From the NCBI GenBank assembly GCA_965656535.1, contig CBFHKX010000007.1:56164-120163 (forward strand): a stretch of 64,000 nt of DNA, written 5' to 3'. Numbering within the stretch: position 1 is the first letter of the stretch; each line of letters begins with the position of its first letter. The stretch comes from Lishizhenia sp965656535 (GTDB lineage: Bacteria > Bacteroidota > Bacteroidia > Flavobacteriales_D > Crocinitomicaceae). Below the pieces are notes generated by a model. That model worked only from the letters and a program-made list of their open reading frames with translations, was not told where the DNA came from and did no database searches. Made by a program: the position numbers and the translations under genes. Positions 8,319 to 17,556 of the stretch are shown piece after piece.

Positions 8319-9434
8319 ATGAGTGATTACGTTGTTTCTGCCAGAAAGTATAGACCACAAACCTTTGATACGGTTGTGGGGCAAAAGTCGATTACAACGA
8401 CTTTGAAAAACGCTATACAAACAGAACAACTTGCACAAGCTTTTTTATTTTGTGGTTCTAGAGGTGTTGGAAAAACCACAACTGCTAGAATTTTAGCAAA
8501 AACGATAAATTGTTTTGATAGAACAGAGAACATAGAAGCATGTGATAACTGTGAATCTTGCAAATCATTTAACGAAGGCCATTCCTTAAACATCTACGAA
8601 TTAGATGCAGCTAGTAATAATTCTGTGGAAGACATTAGGTCTTTAATTGACCAAGTAAGAATTGCTCCTCAAATTGGAACCCATAAAGTTTACATTATAG
8701 ACGAGGTTCACATGCTTTCTTCAAGTGCGTTTAATGCGTTTTTAAAAACCTTAGAAGAACCGCCCAAACATGCAATTTTTATTTTAGCAACTACAGAAAA
8801 ACATAAAATTCTACCCACGATACTATCGCGTTGCCAGATTTTTGATTTTAACCGCATAAAGGTGAAAGATATAGCCGATCATTTGGCTAGTATATCCGTT
8901 AAAGAAGAAATATCTGCCGATAGTGAAGCACTTCATTTAATTGCGCAAAAAGCGGACGGAGCACTTCGAGATGCGTTATCAATTTATGACCAAATTGTAA
9001 CCTTCGTTGGAAATAACATAACCTACAAAGCCGTAACGGAGAATTTAAATGTGTTGGATTACGATTACTATTTTCGAATAGTAGAAGCAGCAATGAATGA
9101 AGATATTGCATCTAACCTCATGTACCTAAATGATATCTTAAATCAAGGTTTTGACGGACACCAGTTCATTGTTGGTTTATCTGAGCACTATAGAAATTTA
9201 CTTGTATGCAAAGATCTTAATACTTCACAGCTTTTAGAAGTAGGAGACTCTATTAAAAAAGACTACGAAGAACAAGCCAGAAAAGTTGATGCCCAAATTA
9301 TCTTAAGGTCATTAGGCGTGTTATCGCAAGCAGATGTTCAGTTTAAAGCTGCGAAAAATCAACGACTCCTAGTAGAGTTAGCCCTTATGCAGTTATGTTC
9401 ATTGAAAAATGAGCTTGAAAAAAAAAAAGACTAA
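8319..9434 (+). CDS. dnaX: DNA polymerase III subunit gamma (short DnaX form)
   Basis: A 371-residue clamp-loader ATPase. Walker A is G-S-R-G-V-G-K-T at residues 46-53. The four zinc-binding cysteines are C65, C75, C78 and C81. Walker B is Y-I-I-D-E-V-H, and the S-R-C motif is in I-L-S-R-C-Q-I. Domains I to III are complete and the frame ends at TAA (9432-9434) just after domain III, directly downstream of an A11 run. The -1 frame stays open from that run to 10036 and encodes a tau-type C-terminus, so this frame corresponds to gamma. The ATG at 8319 is preferred over the in-frame GTG one codon earlier. Confidence 0.9.
   Translation: MSDYVVSARKYRPQTFDTVVGQKSITTTLKNAIQTEQLAQAFLFCGSRGVGKTTTARILAKTINCFDRTENIEACDNCESCKSFNEGHSLNIYELDAASNNSVEDIRSLIDQVRIAPQIGTHKVYIIDEVHMLSSSAFNAFLKTLEEPPKHAIFILATTEKHKILPTILSRCQIFDFNRIKVKDIADHLASISVKEEISADSEALHLIAQKADGALRDALSIYDQIVTFVGNNITYKAVTENLNVLDYDYYFRIVEAAMNEDIASNLMYLNDILNQGFDGHQFIVGLSEHYRNLLVCKDLNTSQLLEVGDSIKKDYEEQARKVDAQIILRSLGVLSQADVQFKAAKNQRLLVELALMQLCSLKNELEKKKD
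9418..9428 (+). other. A11 slippery site in dnaX
   Basis: An uninterrupted run of eleven A residues is read in frame as GAA-AAA-AAA-AAA-GAC-TAA. It contains A-AAA-AAA, a heptamer that permits tandem -1 slippage, and it is also long enough for RNA polymerase slippage. A shift of -1 (or one added A in the mRNA) joins the gamma frame to the 9428-10036 frame. A 7-bp U-rich hairpin (9453-9469) lies 24 bases downstream, farther than the E. coli stimulator. Confidence 0.6.
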
Positions 9435-10036
9435 CTGATCCTGTAATTATTATTCCTTTCAAAGGGGAAGACTTAAGAAGTCGTGTTAACAAAGTTGAAA
9501 AGCCAAAAGAAGCAGCCAAGCCTATTCAGTTAAAGCCAGAAGCTAAGATACTCTCTGCTCCAACAGGCAAACTTAGTGCAGACAATTTATCAATAAATGA
9601 ATTATTGAAAAAACAACGCGAAGCAAAAAGTGTTGAACAACAAGATAACTTAAAAGACAAACCAAAATTACCTTTTACCTACGATGATTTGAAAATGCAC
9701 TGGAGACGTTTCGCACATAAACAAAGAAATAGCGGAATGGAAACCTTGTACTCTGCATTAACTATGAATGAGCCAAAACTCTCGGGAGAATCTGTTGTTC
9801 ATCATGTAGACAACATTGTTCATTTAGAATTTATTAAAACCAAAGAATCAGATATTGTTCAGCACCTCAGAAAGGAGCTTAAAAACTATAATTTACAGAT
9901 AGAGTTTAAGCTAAATAAAGAAGAGAACGGGAACAAAAAAGCGGTTACAGGGAAAGATAAATTTGAAGAAATGGCAAAACGGAACCCCAATTTAAATGCA
10001 TTTAAAAAGCGATTTAAATTGGATATTGATTTTTAA
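9428..10036 (+). CDS. dnaX: tau-specific C-terminus of DnaX (-1 frame)
   Basis: An open frame of about 200 codons in -1 relative to gamma, with no start signal of its own near the junction. It reads R-L-T-D-P-V-I-I-I-P-F after the A run. A low-complexity K/P/E-rich linker follows, then a folded segment with F-T-Y-D-D-L-K-M-H-W-R-R-F-A, and it ends in N-L-N-A-F-K-K-R-F-K-L-D. Flavobacterial DnaX proteins end in the same kind of domain, which in tau contacts polymerase. A first internal ATG lies at 9605, but independent translation is less likely than fusion to gamma. A homopolymer error in the assembly could also create this split. Confidence 0.7.
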   Translation, partial: RLTDPVIIIPFKGEDLRSRVNKVEKPKEAAKPIQLKPEAKILSAPTGKLSADNLSINELLKKQREAKSVEQQDNLKDKPKLPFTYDDLKMHWRRFAHKQRNSGMETLYSALTMNEPKLSGESVVHHVDNIVHLEFIKTKESDIVQHLRKELKNYNLQIEFKLNKEENGNKKAVTGKDKFEEMAKRNPNLNAFKKRFKLDIDF

Positions 10037-10037
10037 A

Positions 10038-10937
10038 TTATGAGCCTTTAGGCGTATACATCGTCACCCCTTCTTTTCGGTATTTGTCAAGCATCACATC
10101 AAACATTTTCTTGGCATCGAAAAGTAAGGTTTCAGCATCACCTATGTTTACTTTTTTAGCAGCTTGTTCTTCAATAAACAACGGTATTAATTCGTCACAT
10201 TTTCGTTTTTTAGAATAAACTGGATTATGTACTTTCGTTTGAACCGATAGAATCTCTCCATCGTAATTTTTGACTTCCACTTCAAATTTCTCTCCATAAT
10301 AAACAGGAAACTTAAAGTTTTCTATTGCATCTTCTAAGCAATGTAAACTAGTACCTGCGTTAGACAATGTACAACCTACATATAAAATTTTACCTCTTTT
10401 TTCTATAAGCTTGAACCAAGGTGATTGTTTTCCGTATGGTGTTTCTGAATGGTGATGAGTAGCCGTAAACCAGTTTGCATCAGGACCAAGCACACTCACC
10501 GGCTCTGTAGGATGTAAACTTCTAACTGTGTTAGGAAGTGTTCTAAAGACCTCTGTTATTTTACCCAAATTACTTTTGGATGCTCTCACATCAAAAAGCT
10601 CTAAAGATTGAATGTAATCAAGCTGAAGTTTATCATTTGGAGAAGTTGGCATTAATATATTACCTTCACTTCCCACACAATCTTGCAAAGCATTTATAAA
10701 GGTTATTGGTCCACCTTGAATAAACCCAACACTAGAAAGAGCAGAATGTACTAGTACTGAATCTCCTTTTTTTATGCCAATAGATTGAAAATCTTTAATC
10801 AAATCCTCTTTTTCCCATCCACCCTTTTCGGCTTGTGCTTGAAGTGTTCTGTTTCGATTATTTTTCTTGCTTTTTCTATATAAGCCTAGTAAATAACCTG
10901 GCGTAAGCGCTCGAATTATATCTTTGAATGAAGACAT
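10038..10937 (-). CDS. AAC(3)-fold N-acetyltransferase
   Basis: A 299-residue protein of the antibiotic N-acetyltransferase (AAC(3)/YokD) fold, which transfers acetyl from acetyl-CoA to an amine. Motifs: G-D-S-V-L-V-H-S-A-L-S-S-V-G (about residues 56-69), I-L-M-P-T, the catalytic-region S-L-H-P-T-E-P-V-S-V-L-G, and E-T-P-Y-G-K-Q-S-P-W. Many chromosomal members act on sugar amines of surface glycans rather than on drugs, so resistance should not be assumed. Its ATG directly follows the TAG stop of the TonB-like gene, making it third in that operon. Confidence 0.85.
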   Translation of the reverse strand: MSSFKDIIRALTPGYLLGLYRKSKKNNRNRTLQAQAEKGGWEKEDLIKDFQSIGIKKGDSVLVHSALSSVGFIQGGPITFINALQDCVGSEGNILMPTSPNDKLQLDYIQSLELFDVRASKSNLGKITEVFRTLPNTVRSLHPTEPVSVLGPDANWFTATHHHSETPYGKQSPWFKLIEKRGKILYVGCTLSNAGTSLHCLEDAIENFKFPVYYGEKFEVEVKNYDGEILSVQTKVHNPVYSKKRKCDELIPLFIEEQAAKKVNIGDAETLLFDAKKMFDVMLDKYRKEGVTMYTPKGS

Positions 10938-11699
10938 CTATTTTTTGTAAATGAAAGTATAAATAATCTCACCCTCTTGTAATTTGGGCGCCGCAGAAGA
11001 GTAATTGAACTTTGAATTCAGTGCATATTGCTCGGCTTTATTAATCATACAATTGGTTGCCTGACTTTTACCTGGAACATACTTTGCACTTTCTACAACC
11101 CCACTTTGAGTTACCTTAATCTTAACCACCACAACGCCATTTTCATTTCCGCAAGTATACCCTGGATTTCTCAAACGTGTAGCCGTTCTATTTATTAGAT
11201 CAAACGCTACCATTGTTTTTCCTTTTGGAGGGTTTGTAGTTGTTGTATTGGGATTATTATTTTGATTATTCGTAGAAGAATCCGAATTCTCTCCATTATT
11301 GGTTGAGGTTTCTATTGGATCCGAACCAGTATCATTCTTTTGTTTAAGTTCTTCTTTGATTGAGTTTTCAAAATTAAATGCGTTATCTGCCGAAAAATTT
11401 TCTGAAGGTAAATTATATACTTCTTCGTCTTTTTCAATTTTTGTATTATTTAAATCTTTCGCTGCATTTAAATACTCTTGCTGCTCATACAACGCCATTT
11501 CTTGTTTCGTTTCTACTTGATCTGCAGAAATTTCGATATCATCGGTTTCTATATTCCGACCTTTAAAACTCCATGTTTCAACTTCATATTTTTCATTGAA
11601 TGTAGAAAAGTTTACGAAAATAAGTACAGCAAAGTGAAGCAGGACAGTAATTAATATACCTCCTTTATGCCTGTCTATAAACTCTACTAAACTATTCAC
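10938..11699 (-). CDS. TonB-like energy transducer
   Basis: A 253-residue protein: a short cytoplasmic N-terminus, one membrane helix (about residues 14-31), a long Asn/Thr/Ser/Glu-rich periplasmic spacer instead of the usual proline-rich one, and a TonB-type C-terminal domain (E-N-G-V-V-V-V-K-I-K-V-T-Q-S-G-V-V). Two cysteines, in Y-T-C-G-N and A-T-N-C-M, could pair. TonB couples proton motive force to outer-membrane receptors, but no exbB or exbD lies nearby. It overlaps the WG-repeat gene end by eight bases. Confidence 0.7.
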   Translation of the reverse strand: MNSLVEFIDRHKGGILITVLLHFAVLIFVNFSTFNEKYEVETWSFKGRNIETDDIEISADQVETKQEMALYEQQEYLNAAKDLNNTKIEKDEEVYNLPSENFSADNAFNFENSIKEELKQKNDTGSDPIETSTNNGENSDSSTNNQNNNPNTTTTNPPKGKTMVAFDLINRTATRLRNPGYTCGNENGVVVVKIKVTQSGVVESAKYVPGKSQATNCMINKAEQYALNSKFNYSSAAPKLQEGEIIYTFIYKK

Positions 11700-13791
11700 T
11701 TTCTTTTAAAGTAATAAATTGGCGTTTGGGTATATAAAAATAATTAAAAGTGCCTGATTTGGAAAGAATTAACAAGTTCTCATTCATTTTTTTGATTTGC
11801 TGATACGCTACAGGAACGATAATCTCTCCTGTTAATGAGGCTATGCCATACTTAGAACCTGTATTTAATAAAAGTAGCGTATCGGATAAAAAGCTAATGT
11901 TTGCATACTCTAGTGGTACAAGTATTTCATTTTTTTCATTAATAACCCCGTAGAGGGTTAAATCTTGAACAATTCCTACTCCATTCTGGAATGATTCTGC
12001 ATATTCGTATTGGTATGGAATTTTAAGCTTGGTAGTTTTATCAGTATATCCGTAACCTTCTCCTTTAGAAATTGAAATTAGCTCACCGTAATTTCCTATA
12101 TCCGTAAACACAGCGGGCACAGTTAGGTTACCCAAACTATCTATTAATCCAAATTTATCTTTCACTTTTACTTTGGCATATCCATTTTTGAATACTCCTA
12201 ATTGTTCTATATTTGGAAATACTTCAAATTGAGGAGAAACGACTTCTTTGCCTTTTTCATTCAAGTATCCCACCTTGTTTTCCTTAATAACCAGTGCTCT
12301 TTTTTCATTTACTTTTCCTATAAACGAATATTCGGCAGGTACAACTTCTTCATACTTCTTAGAAATTACGGCAAACAAACTATCCTTTTCGACTACAAAA
12401 GAATTGTAGTTAAACGTAGATAAATTAGTATATGCAGGTGGCATAGTATAACTACCGTAAGTGTCTATATAAGCCAATTTATTGTCTATTTTTACTAAAG
12501 CTTCGTTATTTTTAAACGTAAATGCTTCTTCAAACTTTTCTTCTATGCGCTGAAATCCGTAACGGTCGTAGTACCCATAAAGCGAGTCTGTTTGTGCATA
12601 AAATAAGCCGTAAGCAACAGGTCCAATATCTTTAAACCTTAATGGAACAATTTCTTTTCCTGTTTTATCTAACATTCCATAACGTTCATTCTTCATTACG
12701 ATTGCTCTGCCCTGCTCAAATTCATATGCATCATCATAAACAGGATCAATTACATAATTCCCTTGCTTATTGACATAACCAAATTTTCCGTTTTGCTCTG
12801 CAACTGCCATACCTTCTTTAAAGGTGGTTACTGATTCAAATTTAGCTGGAACATGCAATACATTATCTAGCGTTATAAAGCCATATTTACTTCCAATTTT
12901 GTAAGGCAACAATTCTAATTCAGATAAAACAAGATCTTGCGATACAATTTCTTTGAACGGGAAAGCTTCATATGTACGCGTAAACTCCGTTATACTTTCC
13001 TTTGTAAACGATTCTGTTTTCAATTGGTACAACTTCATCCATGCATCATTTACATTTGAGTTGGATGGATAAGTTTCAATAAAATATTCGATTTGACTTG
13101 GAGTATTTTTCTGTGTCAACAGTTGATAAAGCGCATCTTCTGCTTGTTTTTTATACGGATGTGTAGGATACTTTTTTAAAAAAGAAACATAAGAATCTGG
13201 TGTTTTACGCACCGTTTCTTCGTAGTACTGGGTTGTGTAATAATCATTACTGATTTCTGCCCTAAACGCACTTGTAGGATAATTATCAAGGAAAGATTTG
13301 TAAGCTTTGCTTGTATTTTTCTCTTTAGCAACTTGATATGCGATCTTATCGCGCAGATAAATCGCTGAATCTTTTTTATGACTAAAGCGATGTTCTTCTA
13401 TATATAAATTGTAATTCGGAATCGTATTGATTTCTTTTGATCTATCAAAAATTTCAGTGGATATATCTTGTCTTTTCTGGAGTATGAACGCTTCCTGAAT
13501 TCCTAAAGGCTGTAAGGCTATTCGTTCTTTTTCAGAAAGAAGTGCATATTCTTCTACGGCTTTTTCAATATAGACAAAAGCAGAGTCTATATTCGTAAAA
13601 GGATTATCTTTTCTAGCATAAATTGTAGCTAAACCATAACTAGCAGCTGCCGGATGTTTTTCTAGCTTTTTTTCAAACTGCTCTTTTGCATCAAAATAAT
13701 TAAAAATACGCAAGGCATCATACCCTTTCTTTACTCCACAGTTTGCTAGTAAAAACACCATTAAAAAGGATATGTACTTTACATTATTCAT
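11692..13791 (-). CDS. WG-repeat lipoprotein with helical N-terminal half
   Basis: A 699-residue lipoprotein (lipobox L-L-A-N-C, Cys at about residue 18). Residues 20-290 are helical and TPR-like (F-D-A-K-E-Q-F-E-K-K, then A-S-Y-G-L-A-T-I-Y). From about residue 300 it has some nine WG-type beta repeats of the pattern K-x-G-(Y/F/L)-x-x-x-x-G (for example G-K-F-G-Y-V-N-K-Q-G and E-R-Y-G-M-L-D-K-T-G). WG repeats are common in surface proteins of Bacteroidota and probably mediate protein contacts; the exact role is unknown. First gene of an operon with the TonB-like and acetyltransferase genes. Confidence 0.8.
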   Translation of the reverse strand: MNNVKYISFLMVFLLANCGVKKGYDALRIFNYFDAKEQFEKKLEKHPAAASYGLATIYARKDNPFTNIDSAFVYIEKAVEEYALLSEKERIALQPLGIQEAFILQKRQDISTEIFDRSKEINTIPNYNLYIEEHRFSHKKDSAIYLRDKIAYQVAKEKNTSKAYKSFLDNYPTSAFRAEISNDYYTTQYYEETVRKTPDSYVSFLKKYPTHPYKKQAEDALYQLLTQKNTPSQIEYFIETYPSNSNVNDAWMKLYQLKTESFTKESITEFTRTYEAFPFKEIVSQDLVLSELELLPYKIGSKYGFITLDNVLHVPAKFESVTTFKEGMAVAEQNGKFGYVNKQGNYVIDPVYDDAYEFEQGRAIVMKNERYGMLDKTGKEIVPLRFKDIGPVAYGLFYAQTDSLYGYYDRYGFQRIEEKFEEAFTFKNNEALVKIDNKLAYIDTYGSYTMPPAYTNLSTFNYNSFVVEKDSLFAVISKKYEEVVPAEYSFIGKVNEKRALVIKENKVGYLNEKGKEVVSPQFEVFPNIEQLGVFKNGYAKVKVKDKFGLIDSLGNLTVPAVFTDIGNYGELISISKGEGYGYTDKTTKLKIPYQYEYAESFQNGVGIVQDLTLYGVINEKNEILVPLEYANISFLSDTLLLLNTGSKYGIASLTGEIIVPVAYQQIKKMNENLLILSKSGTFNYFYIPKRQFITLKESE

Positions 13792-13955
13792 TCTTATTTT
13801 ACAAAAATATCAAGAAATAAAGAGTAGGGTTAATTAAACATAAAGAGTTACAAACTTAAAGTTGTTACTCTGGATAGTTGTCTAAAGTTCTAGTCTCATT
13901 TATCCCTAAGTAAAATCATTAATAGTAGCTCTTGTCAGACATTGATGCTATTCTT

Positions 13956-14948
13956 TTATAATTTTACTTTCTCTTTTGACTTATAAACTACACCTCCCTT
14001 TTCTGCGAACAATTTAATCTTTACGCGATTTAAATCTTTAATAGGAAAAGAGAAAAAGGTGTTATTTGACACGAGTTCTCCATTTATATACCAGCTAATT
14101 TTGGTAGCTCCAGGTGCATCGGCGGCAAGTAGAATATTATCTCCTGTAATTTCATACGCAATATTGGGTTCTAACTCTCCTGGGAAATTATAAAATCGCC
14201 AATCTTTATCTGGATTAAGTACTGTTCCATAACTTACAGACTGAATCAGTTTAGCATGTTCTAAAGAAATAGAAGCTGGTTTAAACGTACTTTCGAAATC
14301 TACACGTTTTCTAAATATCGCAGCATAGAAAGTACAAGCACTGATATATGAACCGTAGATATTTGGATGAAACTTATCTGCTTCATACAAATTTAGTTGT
14401 GGAGATAACTCTCTTATGTTTTTCCAAACTTCTCCAACCGGGGAAATGGCAACGGTAAATACATCTGCAAATCGTAAATACTCATTCTGCAATATACTAT
14501 ACATTTTATAAAAGGAGTTTGCTTTAGTGTAAGACTTCATGCCTTCTTGATAGCCCCAAGTCATATACAACAAGATGCGAGTATTAGGATTTTTTCTACG
14601 AATTGCATCGACTAATTTTTGACCGTAAGGCAAGGTATTTGCATCTACTTTATTTCTAGGTTGTGCGGGCTCCCAACTTTTGGCTTGTAAGACAATATAA
14701 TCCCAATCTCTACTATCAATGTACTCATAAGTAGAATCGTTCTCAACATGATATTTCCAGTCCATTCCACCTTTGGTACAATGCTCTACAATTACTTTAT
14801 CTCCATTTGATGCTGCAATTTTTTGAAACATTTCTGGCATGTTATTCATAAAAGTAAAACTATTACCTATAAACAACACACTCAACTCTTTTGATTGCAA
14901 ATTAAGCGTAGTACTCATCATGATTAAAAGTAGAATAAAGATTTTCAT
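13956..14948 (-). CDS. secreted SGNH/GDSL-type hydrolase (DUF4886-like)
   Basis: A protein of about 330 residues with a signal peptide. SGNH blocks: L-F-I-G-N-S-F-T (block I, Ser as putative nucleophile), W-D-Y-I-V-L-Q, and block V D-K-F-H-P-N with the catalytic Asp/His pair, followed by G-S-Y-I-S-A. The C-terminal 90 residues look like an immunoglobulin-like domain (I-S-W-Y-I-N-G-E). The frame opens at 14990, but the ATG at 14948 gives a proper signal peptide (M-K-I-F-I-L-L-L-I-M-M). Substrate unknown; members act on acyl or acetyl esters of glycans. Confidence 0.75.
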   Translation of the reverse strand: MKIFILLLIMMSTTLNLQSKELSVLFIGNSFTFMNNMPEMFQKIAASNGDKVIVEHCTKGGMDWKYHVENDSTYEYIDSRDWDYIVLQAKSWEPAQPRNKVDANTLPYGQKLVDAIRRKNPNTRILLYMTWGYQEGMKSYTKANSFYKMYSILQNEYLRFADVFTVAISPVGEVWKNIRELSPQLNLYEADKFHPNIYGSYISACTFYAAIFRKRVDFESTFKPASISLEHAKLIQSVSYGTVLNPDKDWRFYNFPGELEPNIAYEITGDNILLAADAPGATKISWYINGELVSNNTFFSFPIKDLNRVKIKLFAEKGGVVYKSKEKVKL

Positions 14949-15001
14949 AACTGAAAGCAATTTAAAAAACTTAAACAAAAATAAGACCAAATAGTAGTGC
15001 A

Positions 15002-15033
15002 GAAAAAAACCTCTGATTTATGGTCAGAGGTTT
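15002..15033 (-). terminator. terminator after TonB-dependent receptor
   Basis: A 10-bp inverted repeat (AAACCTCTGA / TCAGAGGTTT) with a seven-base loop. On the minus strand the stem is followed by a run of T, 18 bases past the stop codon of the receptor gene, as expected for an intrinsic terminator. Confidence 0.8.
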
Positions 15034-15050
15034 ATCAATTTTATTCAATA

Positions 15051-17396
15051 CTACCATTTGTAACTTACACCAATACTTGGTAAAATTGGTAGTTGAGGTA
15101 TTTTTTCATTTGTAACTCTGTTCACATAAAAGATGTTGTCTCTATCGTAAACATTAGTAATACCAAAAACACCTTCTAACTGAGTTTTATTCTTAAATAT
15201 CCAATTTTTCTTAACCGTAATATCAAATCTATGATAGGTTGGTAGTCTACCTGTATTTATTTCTCCAAACAAAAGAGAAACTTCATTTGGATTTGAGGTA
15301 GTAATATCTGTATTGATTCCGTCTAAGAATTGCTCTCCCTGGAAGTAACCTGTTGTTGCAGTGAACGGTAAGCCTGTACCTAAATTCCAACGCATACTCA
15401 GTTCTAGATCTCTCTTCTTACCAAAAGCATAGGTAGCCACCAAGTTAATGTTGTGTCTTCTATCAAAAACTGGAGTATAATACTTAAATCCATCCCAACG
15501 TTCTGTTTTACCGTAAGAATAAACACCCCAAAGGAACATTCTTCCTTTTGTATATTTTAATAGAAAATCTGCTCCATAAGCGTACCCTTGTTCAATTAGA
15601 AACTCTTTTTTCAATTCGTCTGGCTTATCTGAGAACTCGGGTGTATCTTCATAAATCTTGTTGTTGTTTATGTTTGCCAATTGAGGGAAAAACTTGTAGT
15701 AACCCTCCACATTTAGAGAAAGTTCTTTGGTGATATCTAATTCAAATCCTCCGATACCATGCCAAGCAATTTGCAATGCATGGTTGATCTCTCTTATTTC
15801 GCCATTTGGCTTAGTGAGTTCATCTTGTACATTTGTTGGTGCGCTTAAGAAACCATAGAAAAGTGTTACAACATCGCGGTCAGATTCTGCAGATGTAAAG
15901 TTTTGAGAATAACGACCTCCAGAGAATTTAAGTCTAAAGTTTTCAGAAGCATTTATTTTAGCTCCAAACCTCGGCTCTATTTGTGTTTCTGATCCATAAC
16001 GCTGAAGTCTCACTCCAGGTTGAAGCACCCATCTACCTTTTATTATTCTATAGTTGAAATAAGCTCCAATTTCTGGGGTAAAAACATCTAACTGAATTTT
16101 CCTATCAATTTCATTATAGGTAACGAAGTCTGTTCCAAAGCCTCCTAGACTAATCCCGTAGTTTATTTCAGAATTATTTTCTAAGAAATATGTAAAATCG
16201 AAACCTAAATCAATACCATTAATTTCGCTGGTTCTGGGCGGAGAGTTGGGGTCTTCTTGGAAAAAGATATTGTAGCTAGACATATTTAAATGTCCTTTTA
16301 TAAAAATAGGTGATGAACTAGGAACGAGTAAGAAATTTAATCCTCCTCCAAAACTTTCCCAGTTTAAATCTGCCACATTTGCATAATTTACTCGATCTCG
16401 GTTGTTGAAACCAAACACACTTACTTTTGAGCCCGCGTCTCCTTTAAAAGTTACTTTCCCATATAAATCTGTAAAATCAAAAGGCAACCCTTCGCCATCA
16501 TTGGTATATGGATATAAAGTAGGTGATGTTAATTCTAATAGCGATTTTTTCATAGAAAACATATACGCTGCACCTGCATTTGAATTTGGATCTTTTGATT
16601 TAAACAACGGTCCTTCTAAAACTGCTTTTGCCATAAATGGAGACGCTGAAACCTTACCCGAGAATTTCTTCAAGTTTCCGTCTCTGTAAGTTATATCCAT
16701 AATGGATGAAACTCTACCGCCGTATCTAGAGTCAAACCCTCCAGTATAAATATCTGCACTTTTAACTAATTCTGTTTCAAAAACAGAGAAGAAACCGATG
16801 GAGTGAAAGGGATTATAGATTGTCATACCATCCAACAAAATTTTATTTTGTATCGGCGTACCACCTCTAACATAGATTTGTCCACCTTGATCACCTGTAG
16901 TAACTACACCAGGTGTAACTGCAAAGGCAGAAACAATGTCATTTTCAGCACCAAAACTAGGTAAACGCTCTAGTCCTTTTTGGTCGAGCTTGATGGTAGA
17001 AATTTCAATATTTTTCTTTTTATTAATGTCGTCAGCATAAACATTAACACCTTCAAAATCTTTGATGTTATCTGGTTTTACTGCATCAAAACGCAAACTT
17101 GTAATTAAAGGAGAATTATCATCTAATGAAACAGACTGTTTTAACTCCTCATAATCGGTTGTTCTAACCGTTATCTTAAAATTACCTTTTTCTAACTTCG
17201 CAAAACTAAAATATCCGTCTAAATCAGAATCTGTACCGATTTGTTCTTCTGTATCTTGGTTTAGCAGTATAATTTTGGCAAAAACAACAGGCTCACCATT
17301 CTCGCTATCGTACACAAATCCTCTAATTGTGTAATCTTGGGCAAGTGCAATACCCGCTAAAAGCAACATTGGTAATAAAGCCAATAACTTCATCAT
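15051..17396 (-). CDS. TonB-dependent receptor with CarboxypepD_reg-like domain
   Basis: A 781-residue outer-membrane receptor. Signal peptide about residues 1-20 (G-I-A-L-A-Q). Residues 22-110 form a carboxypeptidase-regulatory-like domain (I-R-G-F-V-Y-D-S-E-N-G-E-P-V). The plug domain has Y-V-R-G-G-T-P-I-Q-N-K-I-L-L-D-G and G-G-F-D-S-R-Y-G-G-R. The remainder is a 22-strand barrel ending in the aromatic S-Y-K-W. No SusD partner is adjacent, so it is not a classical polysaccharide-utilisation pair; substrate unknown. The upstream 160 bases contain no recognisable operator. Confidence 0.9.
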   Translation of the reverse strand: MMKLLALLPMLLLAGIALAQDYTIRGFVYDSENGEPVVFAKIILLNQDTEEQIGTDSDLDGYFSFAKLEKGNFKITVRTTDYEELKQSVSLDDNSPLITSLRFDAVKPDNIKDFEGVNVYADDINKKKNIEISTIKLDQKGLERLPSFGAENDIVSAFAVTPGVVTTGDQGGQIYVRGGTPIQNKILLDGMTIYNPFHSIGFFSVFETELVKSADIYTGGFDSRYGGRVSSIMDITYRDGNLKKFSGKVSASPFMAKAVLEGPLFKSKDPNSNAGAAYMFSMKKSLLELTSPTLYPYTNDGEGLPFDFTDLYGKVTFKGDAGSKVSVFGFNNRDRVNYANVADLNWESFGGGLNFLLVPSSSPIFIKGHLNMSSYNIFFQEDPNSPPRTSEINGIDLGFDFTYFLENNSEINYGISLGGFGTDFVTYNEIDRKIQLDVFTPEIGAYFNYRIIKGRWVLQPGVRLQRYGSETQIEPRFGAKINASENFRLKFSGGRYSQNFTSAESDRDVVTLFYGFLSAPTNVQDELTKPNGEIREINHALQIAWHGIGGFELDITKELSLNVEGYYKFFPQLANINNNKIYEDTPEFSDKPDELKKEFLIEQGYAYGADFLLKYTKGRMFLWGVYSYGKTERWDGFKYYTPVFDRRHNINLVATYAFGKKRDLELSMRWNLGTGLPFTATTGYFQGEQFLDGINTDITTSNPNEVSLLFGEINTGRLPTYHRFDITVKKNWIFKNKTQLEGVFGITNVYDRDNIFYVNRVTNEKIPQLPILPSIGVSYKW

Positions 17397-17556
17397 AATT
17401 TAAAAATTTTATAGCTCGCGCAAGCGAACCGCATAGTTAATTAAAATTAATGGTATGCTAACTTCCTTTTTGATAAAAAGCTAGTAATGTTTATTAAACG
17501 GTAAATAAATACAGGATTCTTAACGTATATACATTAAATAAGAAAACTAATTTTGA

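Noticed and set aside
10038..10937. Aminoglycoside resistance gene
   Set aside because: The fold fits AAC(3), but the gene sits in an envelope-type operon without mobile elements; a chromosomal glycan enzyme is as likely.
15051..17396. Polysaccharide-utilisation locus at the TonB receptor
   Set aside because: No SusD-like gene or glycoside hydrolase is adjacent.
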